Assembly (NCBI GenBank): GCA_963816855.1
Contig: CAWFMA010000026.1
Coordinates: 170,525-234,524, forward strand
Length of the DNA stretch: 64,000 bases
From: DASTFP01 sp963816855
GTDB taxonomy: Bacteria > Verrucomicrobiota > Verrucomicrobiia > Chthoniobacterales > Terrimicrobiaceae
Direction: 5' to 3'
Positions 35,425 through 49,356 of this stretch are shown piece by piece. Every line of letters begins with the position of its first letter. Position 1 is the stretch's first letter. Below the pieces are notes generated by a model. It was not told the DNA's origin, ran no database searches, and saw nothing but the letters and a program-made list of their open reading frames with translations. The position numbers and the translations under genes were made by a program.

Positions 35425-35928
35425 TCAGTCGGCCTGTAACAGCTTTTGAGCCAGCGGCAGGAATGCGCGGGCGCGCTTGTGCCACTTTGCGATTTTTTGA
35501 AGGCGAGCCCGAGCCGTCCGGCGGGAGTCCGCCGGCAGCGAAGGCAGCAGGGCTTCAAGATGGTGCAGCCGCTCGGCTCCGGAGGCCAGGCGCGGCGCCA
35601 GGCGCCGCTGAAGAAACCCCGAAAGCAGCGGTTTTAGCTCCATCGTCGCAAGGTATCTGTGGCTCCGCTCGCCGTATTCTCTCACTCTGGAAATCGCGCC
35701 GAGTTCTTCAAGCCGGCGCAATCCCTGGCTGGCCGAACCTTTGCTTATCGCCAAGCGCCTGATGATTTCTTCCATCGCCAGCGGCGTGTCCGACGAAAAC
35801 AAAAGGCCGTAGATTGCCCCGTAAGATCGGGGATTGCCGAAAAGATCGGCAAGATCGGAGAAAACGGCGACCAATTCATGTTCCAGCGCAGACTGCGCGG
35901 CGCCGGCCGTCCCCTTGGTCAGAAGCAT
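35425..35928 (-). CDS. GbsR/MarR-type transcriptional regulator
   Basis: 167 residues. A winged helix lies in the middle: PRSYGAIYGLLFSSDTPLAMEEIIRRLAISKGSASQGLRRLEELGAISRVREYGERSHRY, where the second and recognition helices and the wing are clear. The pattern matches the GbsR branch of MarR regulators. The C-terminal half is helical and Arg/Leu-rich. The target is unknown; it is transcribed away from pgsA's region and its promoter is probably in 35929-36000. Confidence 0.85.
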   Translation of the reverse strand: MLLTKGTAGAAQSALEHELVAVFSDLADLFGNPRSYGAIYGLLFSSDTPLAMEEIIRRLAISKGSASQGLRRLEELGAISRVREYGERSHRYLATMELKPLLSGFLQRRLAPRLASGAERLHHLEALLPSLPADSRRTARARLQKIAKWHKRARAFLPLAQKLLQAD

Positions 35929-36104
35929 AATCCAACCATGGGGCGCCGGGCTTGGAAGTTCAATTCAAAATGAACTGACCTTTTTCCGCCGACGAGGGCG
36001 GACCGTGTGCCGCCTCGCGGAGAAAATCGTGTTGCGCCGCGGGGGGTCCCGGAATGGCCGCCGAGTTGTTGCTCTTCCTCGTGCGAGGCTAACGCGATGG
36101 CAAA

Positions 36105-36677
36105 CTAAGGAGACAAAAGCCGGCGATTCTTCCACAAGTAAGCGGAACCCGAGAAAACTGTCAGAACGGTCGTCACGGTGACGAGGAATGCTCCTCCGCG
36201 GGACCAGAGGAGGTCCACGGTTGGCGAGTTCTCGATGGCCAGCTCCTGAAGAGCGAGCAGCGCAAGAAAAAATACGATGGTTATCATTTGCCAGGCGGTT
36301 TTGTGCTTCCCGAGTTTCTCCGCCGGAAGGATGACCCCCTTTGAACTCGCAAGCAATCGAAGGCCGGTAATTAGGAACTCGCGGCTGATGATGATGATTA
36401 CCGCCCAGGCAGGCAGCGCCTTGAATGGAATTAGACAGATGAACGCCGAAGCGGTGAGGACCTTGTCCGCCAGGGGGTCCATCAATTTTCCAAAGTCCGT
36501 GATCATGTTCCATTTTCTGGCGATTACGCCGTCGAGGTAGTCCGTCAGGGACGCTAGGAGAAAAAGGAAAAGCGCGACGATAAGATGGGCCGGATACTGC
36601 ACCGAAAGGCTGGTCACCAGAAGCGCCGTCAGCGCCAGGCGCAGAAGGGTGAGCAGATTCGGCAGGTTCATTTGCAA
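36105..36677 (-). CDS. pgsA: CDP-diacylglycerol--glycerol-3-phosphate 3-phosphatidyltransferase
   Basis: 190 residues with about five membrane spans. The CDP-alcohol phosphotransferase motif is complete: DYLDGVIARKWNMITDFGKLMDPLADK, matching DGxxAR(x8)Gx3Dx3D. The N-terminus NLPNLLTLLRLALTALLV is typical for PgsA. It forms phosphatidylglycerol phosphate, the first committed step to phosphatidylglycerol and cardiolipin. Its start is 62 bp from the divergent gnd start. Confidence 0.92.
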   Translation of the reverse strand: MQMNLPNLLTLLRLALTALLVTSLSVQYPAHLIVALFLFLLASLTDYLDGVIARKWNMITDFGKLMDPLADKVLTASAFICLIPFKALPAWAVIIIISREFLITGLRLLASSKGVILPAEKLGKHKTAWQMITIVFFLALLALQELAIENSPTVDLLWSRGGAFLVTVTTVLTVFSGSAYLWKNRRLLSP

Positions 36678-36739
36678 GTTGTCGGTTGCCTTGGCTCCTC
36701 CCTCGTGGCTAAGCTGGCCGGCACATCCTCCAAAAATTC

Positions 36740-38167
36740 ATGAATCAAAGCGACATCGGACTGATCGGCCTCGCCGTCATGGGCGAAAACCTGGTTCTCA
36801 ACATGGAAAGTAAGGGTTTTCGAGTCAGTGTCTTCAATCGAACCACCGCGGTGACCGAAAAATTCGCCTCGGGGCGAGCCAAGGGCAAGAACATCGTAGC
36901 TACCAAGGCTCTCGGGGATTTTGCCCAATCCCTTGCGCGGCCGCGCAAAGCGCAAATCATGGTCAAGGCCGGGGCGCCCGTTGACGCGGTGATCGACCAG
37001 CTCGCGCCGCTACTTGATGCCGGAGATATCATCATCGACGGGGGAAATTCACTTTGGATCGATACGCAGCGGCGCGAGAAGGCTCTCAAGGAAAAGGGCA
37101 TTCATTTTTTCGGCGTGGGAGTCAGCGGGGGCGAGGAGGGCGCGTTGAAAGGCCCCTCCATCATGCCCGGCGGATCCAAGGAGGGCTGGCAAGTTTTGGC
37201 CCCCATCTACACCAAAATTGCGGCGGTGGCTGAGAACGAGCCTTGTTGCCGGTATATGGGACCGGACGGGGCCGGCCACTACGTCAAAATGGTGCACAAC
37301 GGAATCGAGTACGGAGACATGCAGCTCATTTGCGAGGCGTATGCGATTCTCAAAGCGACCATCAATCCAGACGCCCAGGAATTCGCGCGCATCTTCGACG
37401 ATTGGAACAAGGGGCAGCTGAACTCTTTCCTGATCGAAATTTCCGCGAATGTTTTCAAGAAAACCGATCAGGAAACCGGATTGCCCCTCGTGGATGTGAT
37501 CTTGGACAAAGCCGGCCAGAAGGGAACCGGCCGCTGGACGGTCGGCCATGCGGTGGAAATGTCCGTGCCCCTTTCGGTGATCGCCAGCGCCGTGGAAGCG
37601 AGGATCCTCAGTTCGTTGAAGGCCGAGCGGGTCGAAGCGGCCAAAGTTCTTCCGGCCCCGGCACACCAGCCTTTTGCCGGCGATCGCGCGAAGCTCATCG
37701 AGGCCGTTGGCGACGCGCTCTACGCAAGCAAGATCATCAGTTATGCGCAGGGCTTCGTGCAACTTGGCGCTGCTAGCAAGCTCTACGATTGGGCGCTCAA
37801 CTTCGGAGACATCGCTTCGATCTGGCGTGGCGGATGCATCATCCGCGCCCACTTCCTGAACCACATCACGTCAGCTTACCGGAACAACCCGGAACTGAAG
37901 AATCTGATCCTCGATCCGTATTTCCGCGAAATTATTGAGAAATCGCAGTCCCGTTGGCGCTTCGCGATTCAGACGGCCATCGAATACGGGGTCGCCGTTC
38001 CCGCTTTTAGCGCCGCCTTGAGCTATTACGACAGTTATCGGTCTAACCGGTTGCCGGCCAACCTGCTTCAGGCGCAGCGCGATTATTTCGGCGCGCATAC
38101 CTACGAACGCCTCGATAAGCCCGCCGGAGAATTTTTCCATACGGATTGGTTCGGCGCTCAGAAGTGA
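36740..38167 (+). CDS. gnd: 6-phosphogluconate dehydrogenase, decarboxylating
   Basis: 475 residues, the length of the long homodimeric form. The NADP fold is IGLIGLAVMGENLVLNME; the substrate and catalytic parts are GVGVSGGEEGALKGPSIMPGG, YVKMVHNGIEYGDMQLI with the catalytic Lys, and the C-terminal ITSAYRNNPEL and AQRDYFGAHTYERLD. It oxidises 6-phosphogluconate to ribulose 5-phosphate with CO2 release in the pentose phosphate pathway. ATG at 36740. It is followed by a long leader to the rRNA operon. Confidence 0.97.
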   Translation: MNQSDIGLIGLAVMGENLVLNMESKGFRVSVFNRTTAVTEKFASGRAKGKNIVATKALGDFAQSLARPRKAQIMVKAGAPVDAVIDQLAPLLDAGDIIIDGGNSLWIDTQRREKALKEKGIHFFGVGVSGGEEGALKGPSIMPGGSKEGWQVLAPIYTKIAAVAENEPCCRYMGPDGAGHYVKMVHNGIEYGDMQLICEAYAILKATINPDAQEFARIFDDWNKGQLNSFLIEISANVFKKTDQETGLPLVDVILDKAGQKGTGRWTVGHAVEMSVPLSVIASAVEARILSSLKAERVEAAKVLPAPAHQPFAGDRAKLIEAVGDALYASKIISYAQGFVQLGAASKLYDWALNFGDIASIWRGGCIIRAHFLNHITSAYRNNPELKNLILDPYFREIIEKSQSRWRFAIQTAIEYGVAVPAFSAALSYYDSYRSNRLPANLLQAQRDYFGAHTYERLDKPAGEFFHTDWFGAQK

Positions 38168-38244
38168 AAAGGAAGCCGAGTCAGCCTGCCGCAATGCGCT
38201 TCGCTATTGATTAAAAAATCAGTGAAAATTTCCGCGAATACTCG

Positions 38245-38272
38245 TTGACGGCGATTCCGGCTGGAGTATGTT
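38245..38272 (+). promoter_or_regulatory. rRNA operon promoter
   Basis: A -35 box TTGACG (38245-38250) and -10 box TATGTT (38267-38272) with a 16-bp spacer, followed by a GC-rich discriminator region. It lies about 360 bp before the 16S gene. A TTTGACAGCCTGA stretch at 38416-38428 resembles an antitermination boxA. Confidence 0.6.
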
Positions 38273-38628
38273 TTCTATCCCGCACGACATAACAGCCGGA
38301 GCGGGCGAAAGTTCTCGCGGGCGCTGACCTCGCTGGTTTTGGCGCTATGACCAGCCGATTCCGATCGGCTGAATCGTCGCTGCCCCACCTCCGAGGAGCC
38401 CGCCGAGCATTGTTATTTGACAGCCTGATTCTGGTTTTGCCGGTATGGCAAAATTCAGAACGTTTTCAGCACAAACACATTCAGCAAATGCTGGATAGTG
38501 CGTTCTTTCGTCGATTTCAAAAATGAGATTTGACGGCTATTCCTGATTCGCGGTTTTCTCACAATCACCGCGGATCGGTGGAATGAATGCCGGAGTTTCC
38601 CGCCCTTAGCAGGTGGGAGAAACTTTCC

Positions 38629-40167
<1,539 letters not shown>

Positions 40168-40457
40168 TAATGCCTACCCCGCGCTGGTCGCGGCACGGCG
40201 AGTCTGATTCGGGCAACACCCTTGCCCGAAGCGAAATTCCGCGGGCCGAAAGCCCCGCGGGTTTGAAATCAGAAAGAACGCGCTATCCAGTGTTTGCCGA
40301 ACGAATCCTGTAGTCGCAATGCGTTGCCAACTTGAGCCATCGTCATGCCCTCTACAGACCAAGTTGCCAGACCCCCCTGCTGGCAGGCCCCGCCGCGGGG
40401 TTGAGGGTTGCCTGGGGAGCTTCCGACCGCGAACTCTCGGCCCTCAACATCCCAAAC

Positions 40458-40530
40458 GGGGGCATAGCTCAGTTGGTAGAGCGCCAGCTTTGCAAGCTGG
40501 ATGTCAGGGGTTCGAGTCCCCTTGCCTCCA
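40458..40530 (+). tRNA. tRNA-Ala (anticodon UGC)
   Basis: A 73-nt cloverleaf in the 16S-23S spacer: acceptor GGGGGCA/TGCCTCC, anticodon arm CCAGC-TTTGCAA-GCTGG with TGC, T-arm AGGGGTTCGAGTCCCCT. Discriminator A, no encoded CCA. Confidence 0.97.
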
Positions 40531-40577
40531 GATTTTTGCTTCGCAAAAATCTTTCCGATTGCCTTGGGCAATTTGCC

Positions 40578-40651
40578 GGGCCTGTAGCTCAGTTGGTTAG
40601 AGCATGCGCTTGATAAGCGCAGGGTCATAGGTTCAAGTCCTATCAGGCCCA
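40578..40651 (+). tRNA. tRNA-Ile (anticodon GAU)
   Basis: A 74-nt cloverleaf in the 16S-23S spacer: acceptor GGGCCTG/CAGGCCC, anticodon arm GCGCT-TGATAAG-with GAT, T-arm ATAGGTTCAAGTCCTAT. Discriminator A, no encoded CCA. The order Ala then Ile is the reverse of E. coli. Confidence 0.97.
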
Positions 40652-40904
40652 CGATCCTGCTGAAATCCTCTTTCGCCGTCCGGCTTGCCGGCCAGAAGGA
40701 GGGCGCGTTTTGAATTTTGTCGCCGGTCCCAAACCGGACAGGCGTCAAGCGGCCGCGGGCCCGTCCCTCGGCAAGTTCTTTGACATCTGCATACAGGGCA
40801 AATTAAAATGCAACTTCAACAATTTGCTGAGTCTGCGCAATTGCCGCCCGATGTTCATCGGCACGGCGATTGCACAAATTAGAGATTTCCAAATATATCG
40901 AAGA

Positions 40905-43760
<2,856 letters not shown>

Positions 43761-43900
43761 ACTCTTCGATCAGCTTATGCAGATTCAGATCGTTGAATTG
43801 CGGATTTGCCAGGTATGCGGTTGTCAGAGAGCTTCGTTCTCTTTCATGGCAAGGTTACCGGTCATCAGACACCTGAAAGTTCGGGGTTCGGGTTTTCATC

Positions 43901-44016
43901 GTCTGGTGATCTTTGCGTGGTGGCCCCACCCGTTCCCATTCCGAACACGGAAGTGAAACGCCACAGCTCCGATGGTAGTGCATGTATAGCTTGCGCGAGA
44001 GTAGGTCGTTGCCAGA
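43901..44016 (+). rRNA. rrf: 5S ribosomal RNA
   Basis: About 116 nt with CCACCCGTTCCCATTCCGAACACGGAAGTGAAACG, the conserved loop B/C region, CTCCGATGGTAGTG and a terminal helix TCTGG..CCAGA. About 140 bp after the 23S end. Confidence 0.95.
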
Positions 44017-44020
44017 ATTA

Positions 44021-44071
44021 ATGCCCAGCTTCGGTTGAAAAACCGGGGCTGGGCATCTGTTTTTCTTTTTT
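44021..44071 (+). terminator. rRNA operon terminator
   Basis: A 9-bp stem ATGCCCAGC/GCTGGGCAT with an inner CGG..CCG, then a T-rich tail (TTTTTCTTTTTTT). It lies 5 bp after the 5S gene and also faces the end of the convergent secDF gene. Confidence 0.85.
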
Positions 44072-44077
44072 TGCGGT

Positions 44078-46399
44078 TTAGGCCCCGTGCGCGGCCTCGG
44101 TTTGCAGGACTTCCCGGCGGATGCTTTGTCCGCGCAATTTGGACCACCAGAGGACGATCGGCGCGGCGATATAGATCGAAGAATAGGTGCCGACAAGGAT
44201 GCCGATAAGAATGGCGAACGAAAAATCGCGGAGCACGGTTCCGCCGAAAAAGAAGAGCGCGCCGATCGAGAGGAGAGTAGTGCCACCGGTGAGAATTGTG
44301 CGGCCGAGGGTCTCGTTGATGGAGGTATTCATCAAGGATTGGATCGAGCCGCGTTCCCCTCGTTTGAGGCCCTCACGAATTCGATCGAAAACCACGATCG
44401 TGTCGTTGATCGAGTAACCGGCGATGGTGAGAATCGCGCCGACCATGACCAGGGAAAGCTCGCCCCCGATCAGGGAGAAAACCCCAAGCGTAATAATGAC
44501 GTCGTGCAGAAGCGCGACAACCGCGCCCAGCGCGAACGAGAATTCGAACCGGAAGGTCACGTAGATGAGAATGCCGATCATGCCGAGCCCGAGGGCCAAG
44601 GCCGCCCGTTTTGCGAATTCCAAGCCGATTTGTGGTCCCACGTTTTCCTGCGCCACCGGGGTGATGCCAGAATTTGGGAACGCCTGTTGAAGCTTGGAAA
44701 GAACGGCGTCCGAAGTTCCCTGCGGACTGCGGACCGAGAGAAGAGACTGCATTCCCTGACGTTCAAATTGGATGACCGTGTCGCCGTGCCCAATGTCGGC
44801 AAGAGCGCGCCGGGCGTCGGTCACAGCAATGGGTTGCTTGGCATCTACCACCAGCAGGTCGCCGCCGCGGAAGTCGATGCCGAGGTTCTTTTCGCCGCGA
44901 AAGGCGACGACCGCCAGCGAGCCGCCGATGAGCGTCAGAGATACCGCCGCCGCGATCCGACGCTTGCCGAGGAAGTCGAATTTTTTCTTTGGAATCAGAT
45001 CAAGCATCGTGAGTTTTTTCAGCCCGAATCTTTCGATCAGCCATCGGAAGGCCGTTCGGGTTACAAGAAGGGCCGAAAACATCGATGCGATAATGCCGAG
45101 CGTAAGTGTCACGGCGAAGCCTTTGACGGAGCCTGTCGCTTGCCAGAAGAGGATCACGGCGGTGATCAGAGTGGTCGCGTTGGCATCAAATATCGCGCTA
45201 AAAGCTTTGTCGTAAGCGGCCTCCAGTGCCGCGGCGAGAGATTTCCCAGCCGCCGTCTCCTCGCGCAACCTTTCGTAGATGAGAACGTTTGCGTCTACGG
45301 CCATGCCCATGGTCAGGATGATTCCGGCGATGCCGGGCAGGGTCAGCACAAAGTGAAACATTGCCATCGTGCCAAAGAGAATGGCGATATTTACGAGCAG
45401 GCCAAAAAACGCGACGATCCCCGCGAACCGGTAGTAAAGCATGACAAAGGCGAAAACGAGAACCAAGCCGGTCAAGCCGGCGAAAATGCCGCTCCGGATG
45501 GAGTCCGTTCCCAAGGTCGGCGACACGCTGCGAATTTCTTCCACTTCTACCGGCACGCGCAGCGGATTCTCAAGCGCGCTCGCCAAATCTCTGGCTTCCT
45601 TGTCCGAGAATCGGCCGGTAATGACCGCGCTGCCGCCATAGATCGGCTCGTTGACGCGGGGCGCGCTTTGAATTTCGCCGTCCAGCATGATCGCGATCTG
45701 CCCGTGGCTCGGGGCAAGCGCCTGGGTCAGGTCTCCGAAGATTTTTGCGCCTTCGGAATCCAGCGAAAGCGACACCCCGTAACCATGCTGATCGAAATAG
45801 GCATAGGCGCGCTTGACGTGTTCGCCGGACAGTTCCGCCCGGCGTTTAACCAGGAGTTTGAAGTCAACGTCCTTGCCTTCAATCTTGTCCTTGTATGTCT
45901 TGATGTCCGTCCCGGGCGGCATGATTTCCTCGCCGGACTCGATGCGGGCGATGCGTTCGGCCCCGCCGGCAACCGTGGCAAATTCCAGCTTGGCCACTCG
46001 CTGAAGCTCGCTTTTCGTCGTTTCGATCTGCTTGGCGTCCAATCCGGGGATCTGCACCAAAATGCGCTCCCGGCCTTGAGGCGTGATCATCGGTTCGCTA
46101 ACCCCGTAGGCATCCACGCGTTTGCGAATGACCTCGACGGCCTGGTCCAGAAGGTCGGAAGTAATCGCCTGATCGCTCTGCGGAGTCAGTTTGATGAGAA
46201 ACGAGGTCCCGCCTTGCAGATCCAAGCCAAGCCGGATCTTCTTCGAGGGCGGGAAGGCCTGCTCCAGGCAAAAGGCGACCAGCAGAACCGATAGCACGAG
46301 CCCGACCCAACGCTTTCGGGCTGGAAATTCCGTCGCAAAGTACCAGCCGAACAGGATCAGGAGGAGTAATCCGACGAAAAACGTCAACGCGGGAGACAT
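44078..46399 (-). CDS. secDF: Protein translocase subunits SecD and SecF fused
   Basis: 773 residues from the ATG at 46399. The SecD half has a first membrane span, LGLDLQGGTSFLIKL (D1 motif), the P1 head region and five more spans containing ITGRFSDKEARDLASAL and GMAVDANVLIYERLREE. The SecF half starts near 480 with LGIDFRGGDLLVVDA and ends with GYSINDTIVVFDRIREGLK. It uses the proton gradient to pull proteins out of SecYEG. Fusion is usual in several phyla including Verrucomicrobiota. yajC is 77 bp upstream on the same strand. A longer frame to 46459 has no conserved sequence. Confidence 0.95.
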   Translation of the reverse strand: MSPALTFFVGLLLLILFGWYFATEFPARKRWVGLVLSVLLVAFCLEQAFPPSKKIRLGLDLQGGTSFLIKLTPQSDQAITSDLLDQAVEVIRKRVDAYGVSEPMITPQGRERILVQIPGLDAKQIETTKSELQRVAKLEFATVAGGAERIARIESGEEIMPPGTDIKTYKDKIEGKDVDFKLLVKRRAELSGEHVKRAYAYFDQHGYGVSLSLDSEGAKIFGDLTQALAPSHGQIAIMLDGEIQSAPRVNEPIYGGSAVITGRFSDKEARDLASALENPLRVPVEVEEIRSVSPTLGTDSIRSGIFAGLTGLVLVFAFVMLYYRFAGIVAFFGLLVNIAILFGTMAMFHFVLTLPGIAGIILTMGMAVDANVLIYERLREETAAGKSLAAALEAAYDKAFSAIFDANATTLITAVILFWQATGSVKGFAVTLTLGIIASMFSALLVTRTAFRWLIERFGLKKLTMLDLIPKKKFDFLGKRRIAAAVSLTLIGGSLAVVAFRGEKNLGIDFRGGDLLVVDAKQPIAVTDARRALADIGHGDTVIQFERQGMQSLLSVRSPQGTSDAVLSKLQQAFPNSGITPVAQENVGPQIGLEFAKRAALALGLGMIGILIYVTFRFEFSFALGAVVALLHDVIITLGVFSLIGGELSLVMVGAILTIAGYSINDTIVVFDRIREGLKRGERGSIQSLMNTSINETLGRTILTGGTTLLSIGALFFFGGTVLRDFSFAILIGILVGTYSSIYIAAPIVLWWSKLRGQSIRREVLQTEAAHGA

Positions 46400-46476
46400 G
46401 GAATAGCTACTTGTCTTAACGGGAAAACTTGCTGAGCGAAAGCGTCTCGGGCCCCGCATCTGGCCCGGGAACGTGT

Positions 46477-46830
46477 TTACTTGACCTCTTCCGCCACTTC
46501 GGCGCTCTTTTCCACGGAAGCGACCGAAGCGCGATCGAACTCAATTTTGACGTTATCGGCCACTTTTACAAGGATGGTCTTCTCCTTCACATTGGACACA
46601 ATGCCGTGGATGCCGGAGCTCGTGACAATCCTGTCACCGGTCTTGATCGAGGCGACCAGCTTCTCGTGAGTCTTCTGGCGTTTCTGCTGCGGACGGATCA
46701 GAAGAAAATAGAAGATCACGAAGACAAAGATCAGCGGCATGATCGACATGAAGAAAGGCGGTTGCTGACTTGCGCCTTCCGGGGTGGGGCTTGCCGCCTG
46801 GGCCAGGAGAAGGAGATCGAGAAAATTCAT
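46477..46830 (-). CDS. yajC: Preprotein translocase subunit YajC
   Basis: 117 residues from the ATG at 46830 (MNFLDLLLLAQAAS). One membrane span is at about 30-47 (SIMPLIFVFVIFYFLLIRPQ, with the FYFLLIRPQQKR signature), followed by HEKLVASIKTGDRIVTSSGIHGIVSNV. It is a small accessory of SecDF. Same strand and order yajC-secDF as in most bacteria. Confidence 0.93.
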   Translation of the reverse strand: MNFLDLLLLAQAASPTPEGASQQPPFFMSIMPLIFVFVIFYFLLIRPQQKRQKTHEKLVASIKTGDRIVTSSGIHGIVSNVKEKTILVKVADNVKIEFDRASVASVEKSAEVAEEVK

Positions 46831-47175
46831 GAGAACCGCGGAGGATACGGACGCCTCGCCTTTAAGGCAAACGAGAAGTGAAGGCGTCACCACGGGCGCC
46901 AGGAGAGTGTTGAAATACCCGAGTATGCCACGTTGCAGTCAATTTTCGGAAGATCGCAAGGAGCCGAACGCAGAGCGTAGCCGCTGTGCTACGCGCAAGC
47001 TTGGCGACATAGCGAGGGCCGAAAATTGGCGCACCCCGAGGGCCTGAGCTCTTTGGGGCATCTCTCGACGTCCTTCTTCAGTTACAGCCCTTTTTTTGGG
47101 ATGCTCCTTCGTCACCTACCGATATCTGCCCCAAAGAGCCCACACGTGACATGCGAGGCTATTTCAACAGTCTTC
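46831..47175. other. Intergenic, no gene seen
   Basis: It contains the probable yajC promoter near 46840-46920 and the sequence up to the IS630 insertion point. No ORF with support. Confidence 0.4.
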
Positions 47176-48340
47176 TAGTGTCCTGAGAGAGAAGTCAATT
47201 TAAGAAAGGGAGTTTTCAAGCTTCCTGAAGATAGAATCTGCAGAGGCAGTCCAAGTAAAGGGTTTGGGCTCTTTGTTGTGTTCTACAAGGTAAGCATCAA
47301 TGGCGGCTTGCAGTTGTCGCACCGAGGAGAAGCTTCCCCGACGAATGGCCTCGGTGGTGATCCGAGCAAAGAAGCGTTCGACCATGTTGAGCCAGGAACT
47401 GCCAGTGGGAGTGAAATGAAGATGAAAGCGTGGATGACGAGTTTGGGTGCAGCAGCCAGCGATGGACCTTTGGGGTTTTATGCGTGGCGTAGTTGTCAAT
47501 GATGAGGTGAAGTTGGCTTTTTGCGTCATCGGGGAAAGCGGCGTCGATACGCTGCAGAAAGGCCAAAAATTCCTGGTGGCGGTGACGCTGGTGGCATCGG
47601 CCCAAAACTCGTCCGGTGGCGGCATCGTAAGCGGCAAACAGAGAAAGGGTCCCATGACGCACATAATCGTGGGTCTGACGCTCGGGCAGACCAGGACGCA
47701 GCGGCAAGAGGGGCTGGCTACGCTCCAGGGCTTGCGTCTGGCTCTTCTCATCGACACGAAGCACAATCGTTTTGTCGGGCGGATTGAGATAAAGCCCCAC
47801 AATATCGCGCACCTTCTCCACAAACATCGGATCGGCACTCAACTTGAAGGAGTCCACCCTATGGGGCTTGAGTCCAAAGGCGCGCCAAATTCGCAAGACC
47901 GAATGCTCTGAAATGCCTGCTTCCTGAGCCATGAGCCGGCTACTCCAGTGGGTTCGAGCCCGCGGAGTAGTCTCTAGGGTCTTAGTGATGACCTCCTCGA
48001 CCTTCTGGTCGTCGATGCTTCGCGGAGCTCCGCTGCGCGGCGCATCAGCCAGCGCCGCGATCTTCTGGCGAGCATAACGGCTGCGCCACTTGCCAACGGT
48101 GGGCAAAGAGACTCTTTCGCGCCCGGCGATCTCGGTGTTACTCAATCCCTCCGAGGCTCCCAAGATGATCCTCGCCCGCAACGCGTCGCGCTGGTTGGAC
48201 TTGGGCCGGTTGGCGATCAAGATAAGTTTTTCCTTCTCCGCAGGGCCTAGAACAATCCTTGCTACGGGTCTTCCTATTGGCATTATCCCTTGTAAGCCCC
48301 GCGATGATCTTTTACAATGTATTTATCTCTCAGGACACTA
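47176..48340 (-). mobile_element. IS630-family insertion sequence
   Basis: A 1161-bp element (47178-48338) bounded by TA dinucleotides (47176-47177, 48339-48340). Together with TA, the ends form perfect 15-bp inverted repeats TAGTGTCCTGAGAGA. TA target duplication and a DDE transposase inside are characteristic of IS630/Tc1. The perfect ends point to a recent insertion. Confidence 0.93.
47200..48283 (-). pseudogene. IS630 transposase in two overlapping frames
   Basis: Frame A from the ATG at 48283 has the N-terminal helix-turn-helix (LSNTEIAGRERVSLPTVGKWRSRY), catalytic Asp in VLRVDEKSQTQAL and the second Asp in LHLIIDNYATHKTPKVHRWL. Similarity then jumps at about 47450 into frame B with RFHLHFTPTGSSWLNMVERFF, carrying the catalytic Glu, to the stop at 47200. 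All three acidic residues exist but need a frameshift. It could be programmed frameshifting, as in some IS630 members, or an inactivating mutation; no obvious slippery heptamer stands out, only CCCAAAC. Confidence 0.85.
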
Positions 48341-48419
48341 GGGGTGTCATCCAGCTTTTGCGGCGCTCGCGGAATCGTCGGCGCCGGGATCCACCGGCAC
48401 AACTTCGCGCGAGACGATC

Positions 48420-49289
48420 CTAAACGTCGTTTGGTCGCCCCACCATGATTCCGGCGTCCGACCGATAGCGGTTCAGGTAGCTGCTCAATCGAGAGTCAAC
48501 GATGACTTCGCCCGCGTTCTTGGAGGCGTGCATGAAACGTAGCACGCCTGCCGGGTCCCGGTAGGCAAGCCCCACGTGGGACGTGTACCCCCGGGGCCAT
48601 GTTGTAACGATGCAAATAATATCGCCGTTGCGAAGGTGCTTTTCCGCGCCGGGAACTTTGGATTTGGGAACATACCAAATGCCGCGCTTCGACAGCTGTT
48701 TTTCAATGCGAGCCAATTCCGGGACGAGCGCCGGGTTAGCGCGCAGTTGCTTGCTGCTACGCCAGGTCGCCGACATTTCTTTCATGTCGCGCTTGAGCCG
48801 CTTGGCACCGGGCAATGAGGGGGTCACGTCCTTTACGAGGCCGCGGCTCTGGTTATCATAGAGCCATTGCTCGAGATAATGAAGGCGCGAGGTGAAGATG
48901 CCATTGCAGCGCCCGCCGCGGTAACGGTCGAGCTCGATCATACGGAGAAGCTCATGGGGCGTCGGGTCTTCCGAACTCTTCAGCACCCGCGCCGTGCCGA
49001 GCGCGATCTCGAAAAACGTCCAGCAATCCATGCCGGCCATGTTCACGCAAGGAGTTTCGATCCGGTCGTCGAGCTCAAGCGTGTAGTTCTTGTAGGGGGT
49101 TCCCACCAGGGCGAGCCCAACTCGTGTGGCTCGCTCACCGACCGGCAATGCGCTCCACTTCTCGGCGATCCCGCGCTGGATCAAGTCTTGATACTTTCCT
49201 TGATTGACGAAAACGATGCTTTCCGGCAGGCCTTCCGCCCGCAACGAGATCACGAAAACGACCCAAAGTAGCGGGAAGAGCCTACGCAT
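48420..49289 (-). CDS. DUF1460-like exported cysteine hydrolase
   Basis: 289 residues from the ATG at 49289. Signal peptide MRRLFPLLWVVFVISLRA. Body motifs: GTPYKNYTLELDD, NMAGMDCWTFFEIAL with the likely catalytic Cys, and GDIICIVTTWPRGYTSHVGLAYR with the likely catalytic His, the layout of the N-acetylmuramoyl-L-alanine amidase-like DUF1460 family (NlpC/P60 relatives). It probably acts on peptidoglycan peptides in the periplasm. It diverges from the DUF4870-like gene. Confidence 0.8.
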   Translation of the reverse strand: MRRLFPLLWVVFVISLRAEGLPESIVFVNQGKYQDLIQRGIAEKWSALPVGERATRVGLALVGTPYKNYTLELDDRIETPCVNMAGMDCWTFFEIALGTARVLKSSEDPTPHELLRMIELDRYRGGRCNGIFTSRLHYLEQWLYDNQSRGLVKDVTPSLPGAKRLKRDMKEMSATWRSSKQLRANPALVPELARIEKQLSKRGIWYVPKSKVPGAEKHLRNGDIICIVTTWPRGYTSHVGLAYRDPAGVLRFMHASKNAGEVIVDSRLSSYLNRYRSDAGIMVGRPNDV

Positions 49290-49356
49290 GGAAGGCCAGC
49301 TTAGCAGGAACTTTTCACCCCGCAACAAACAGAATCGGCTTCAATCCGAGGAAGAA

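Noticed and set aside
44087..46294. Long 735-residue plus-strand frame opposite secDF
   Set aside because: Composition (many Asp, Arg, Gly, His) is typical of an antisense shadow of a GC-rich gene, and secDF on the other strand is unmistakable.
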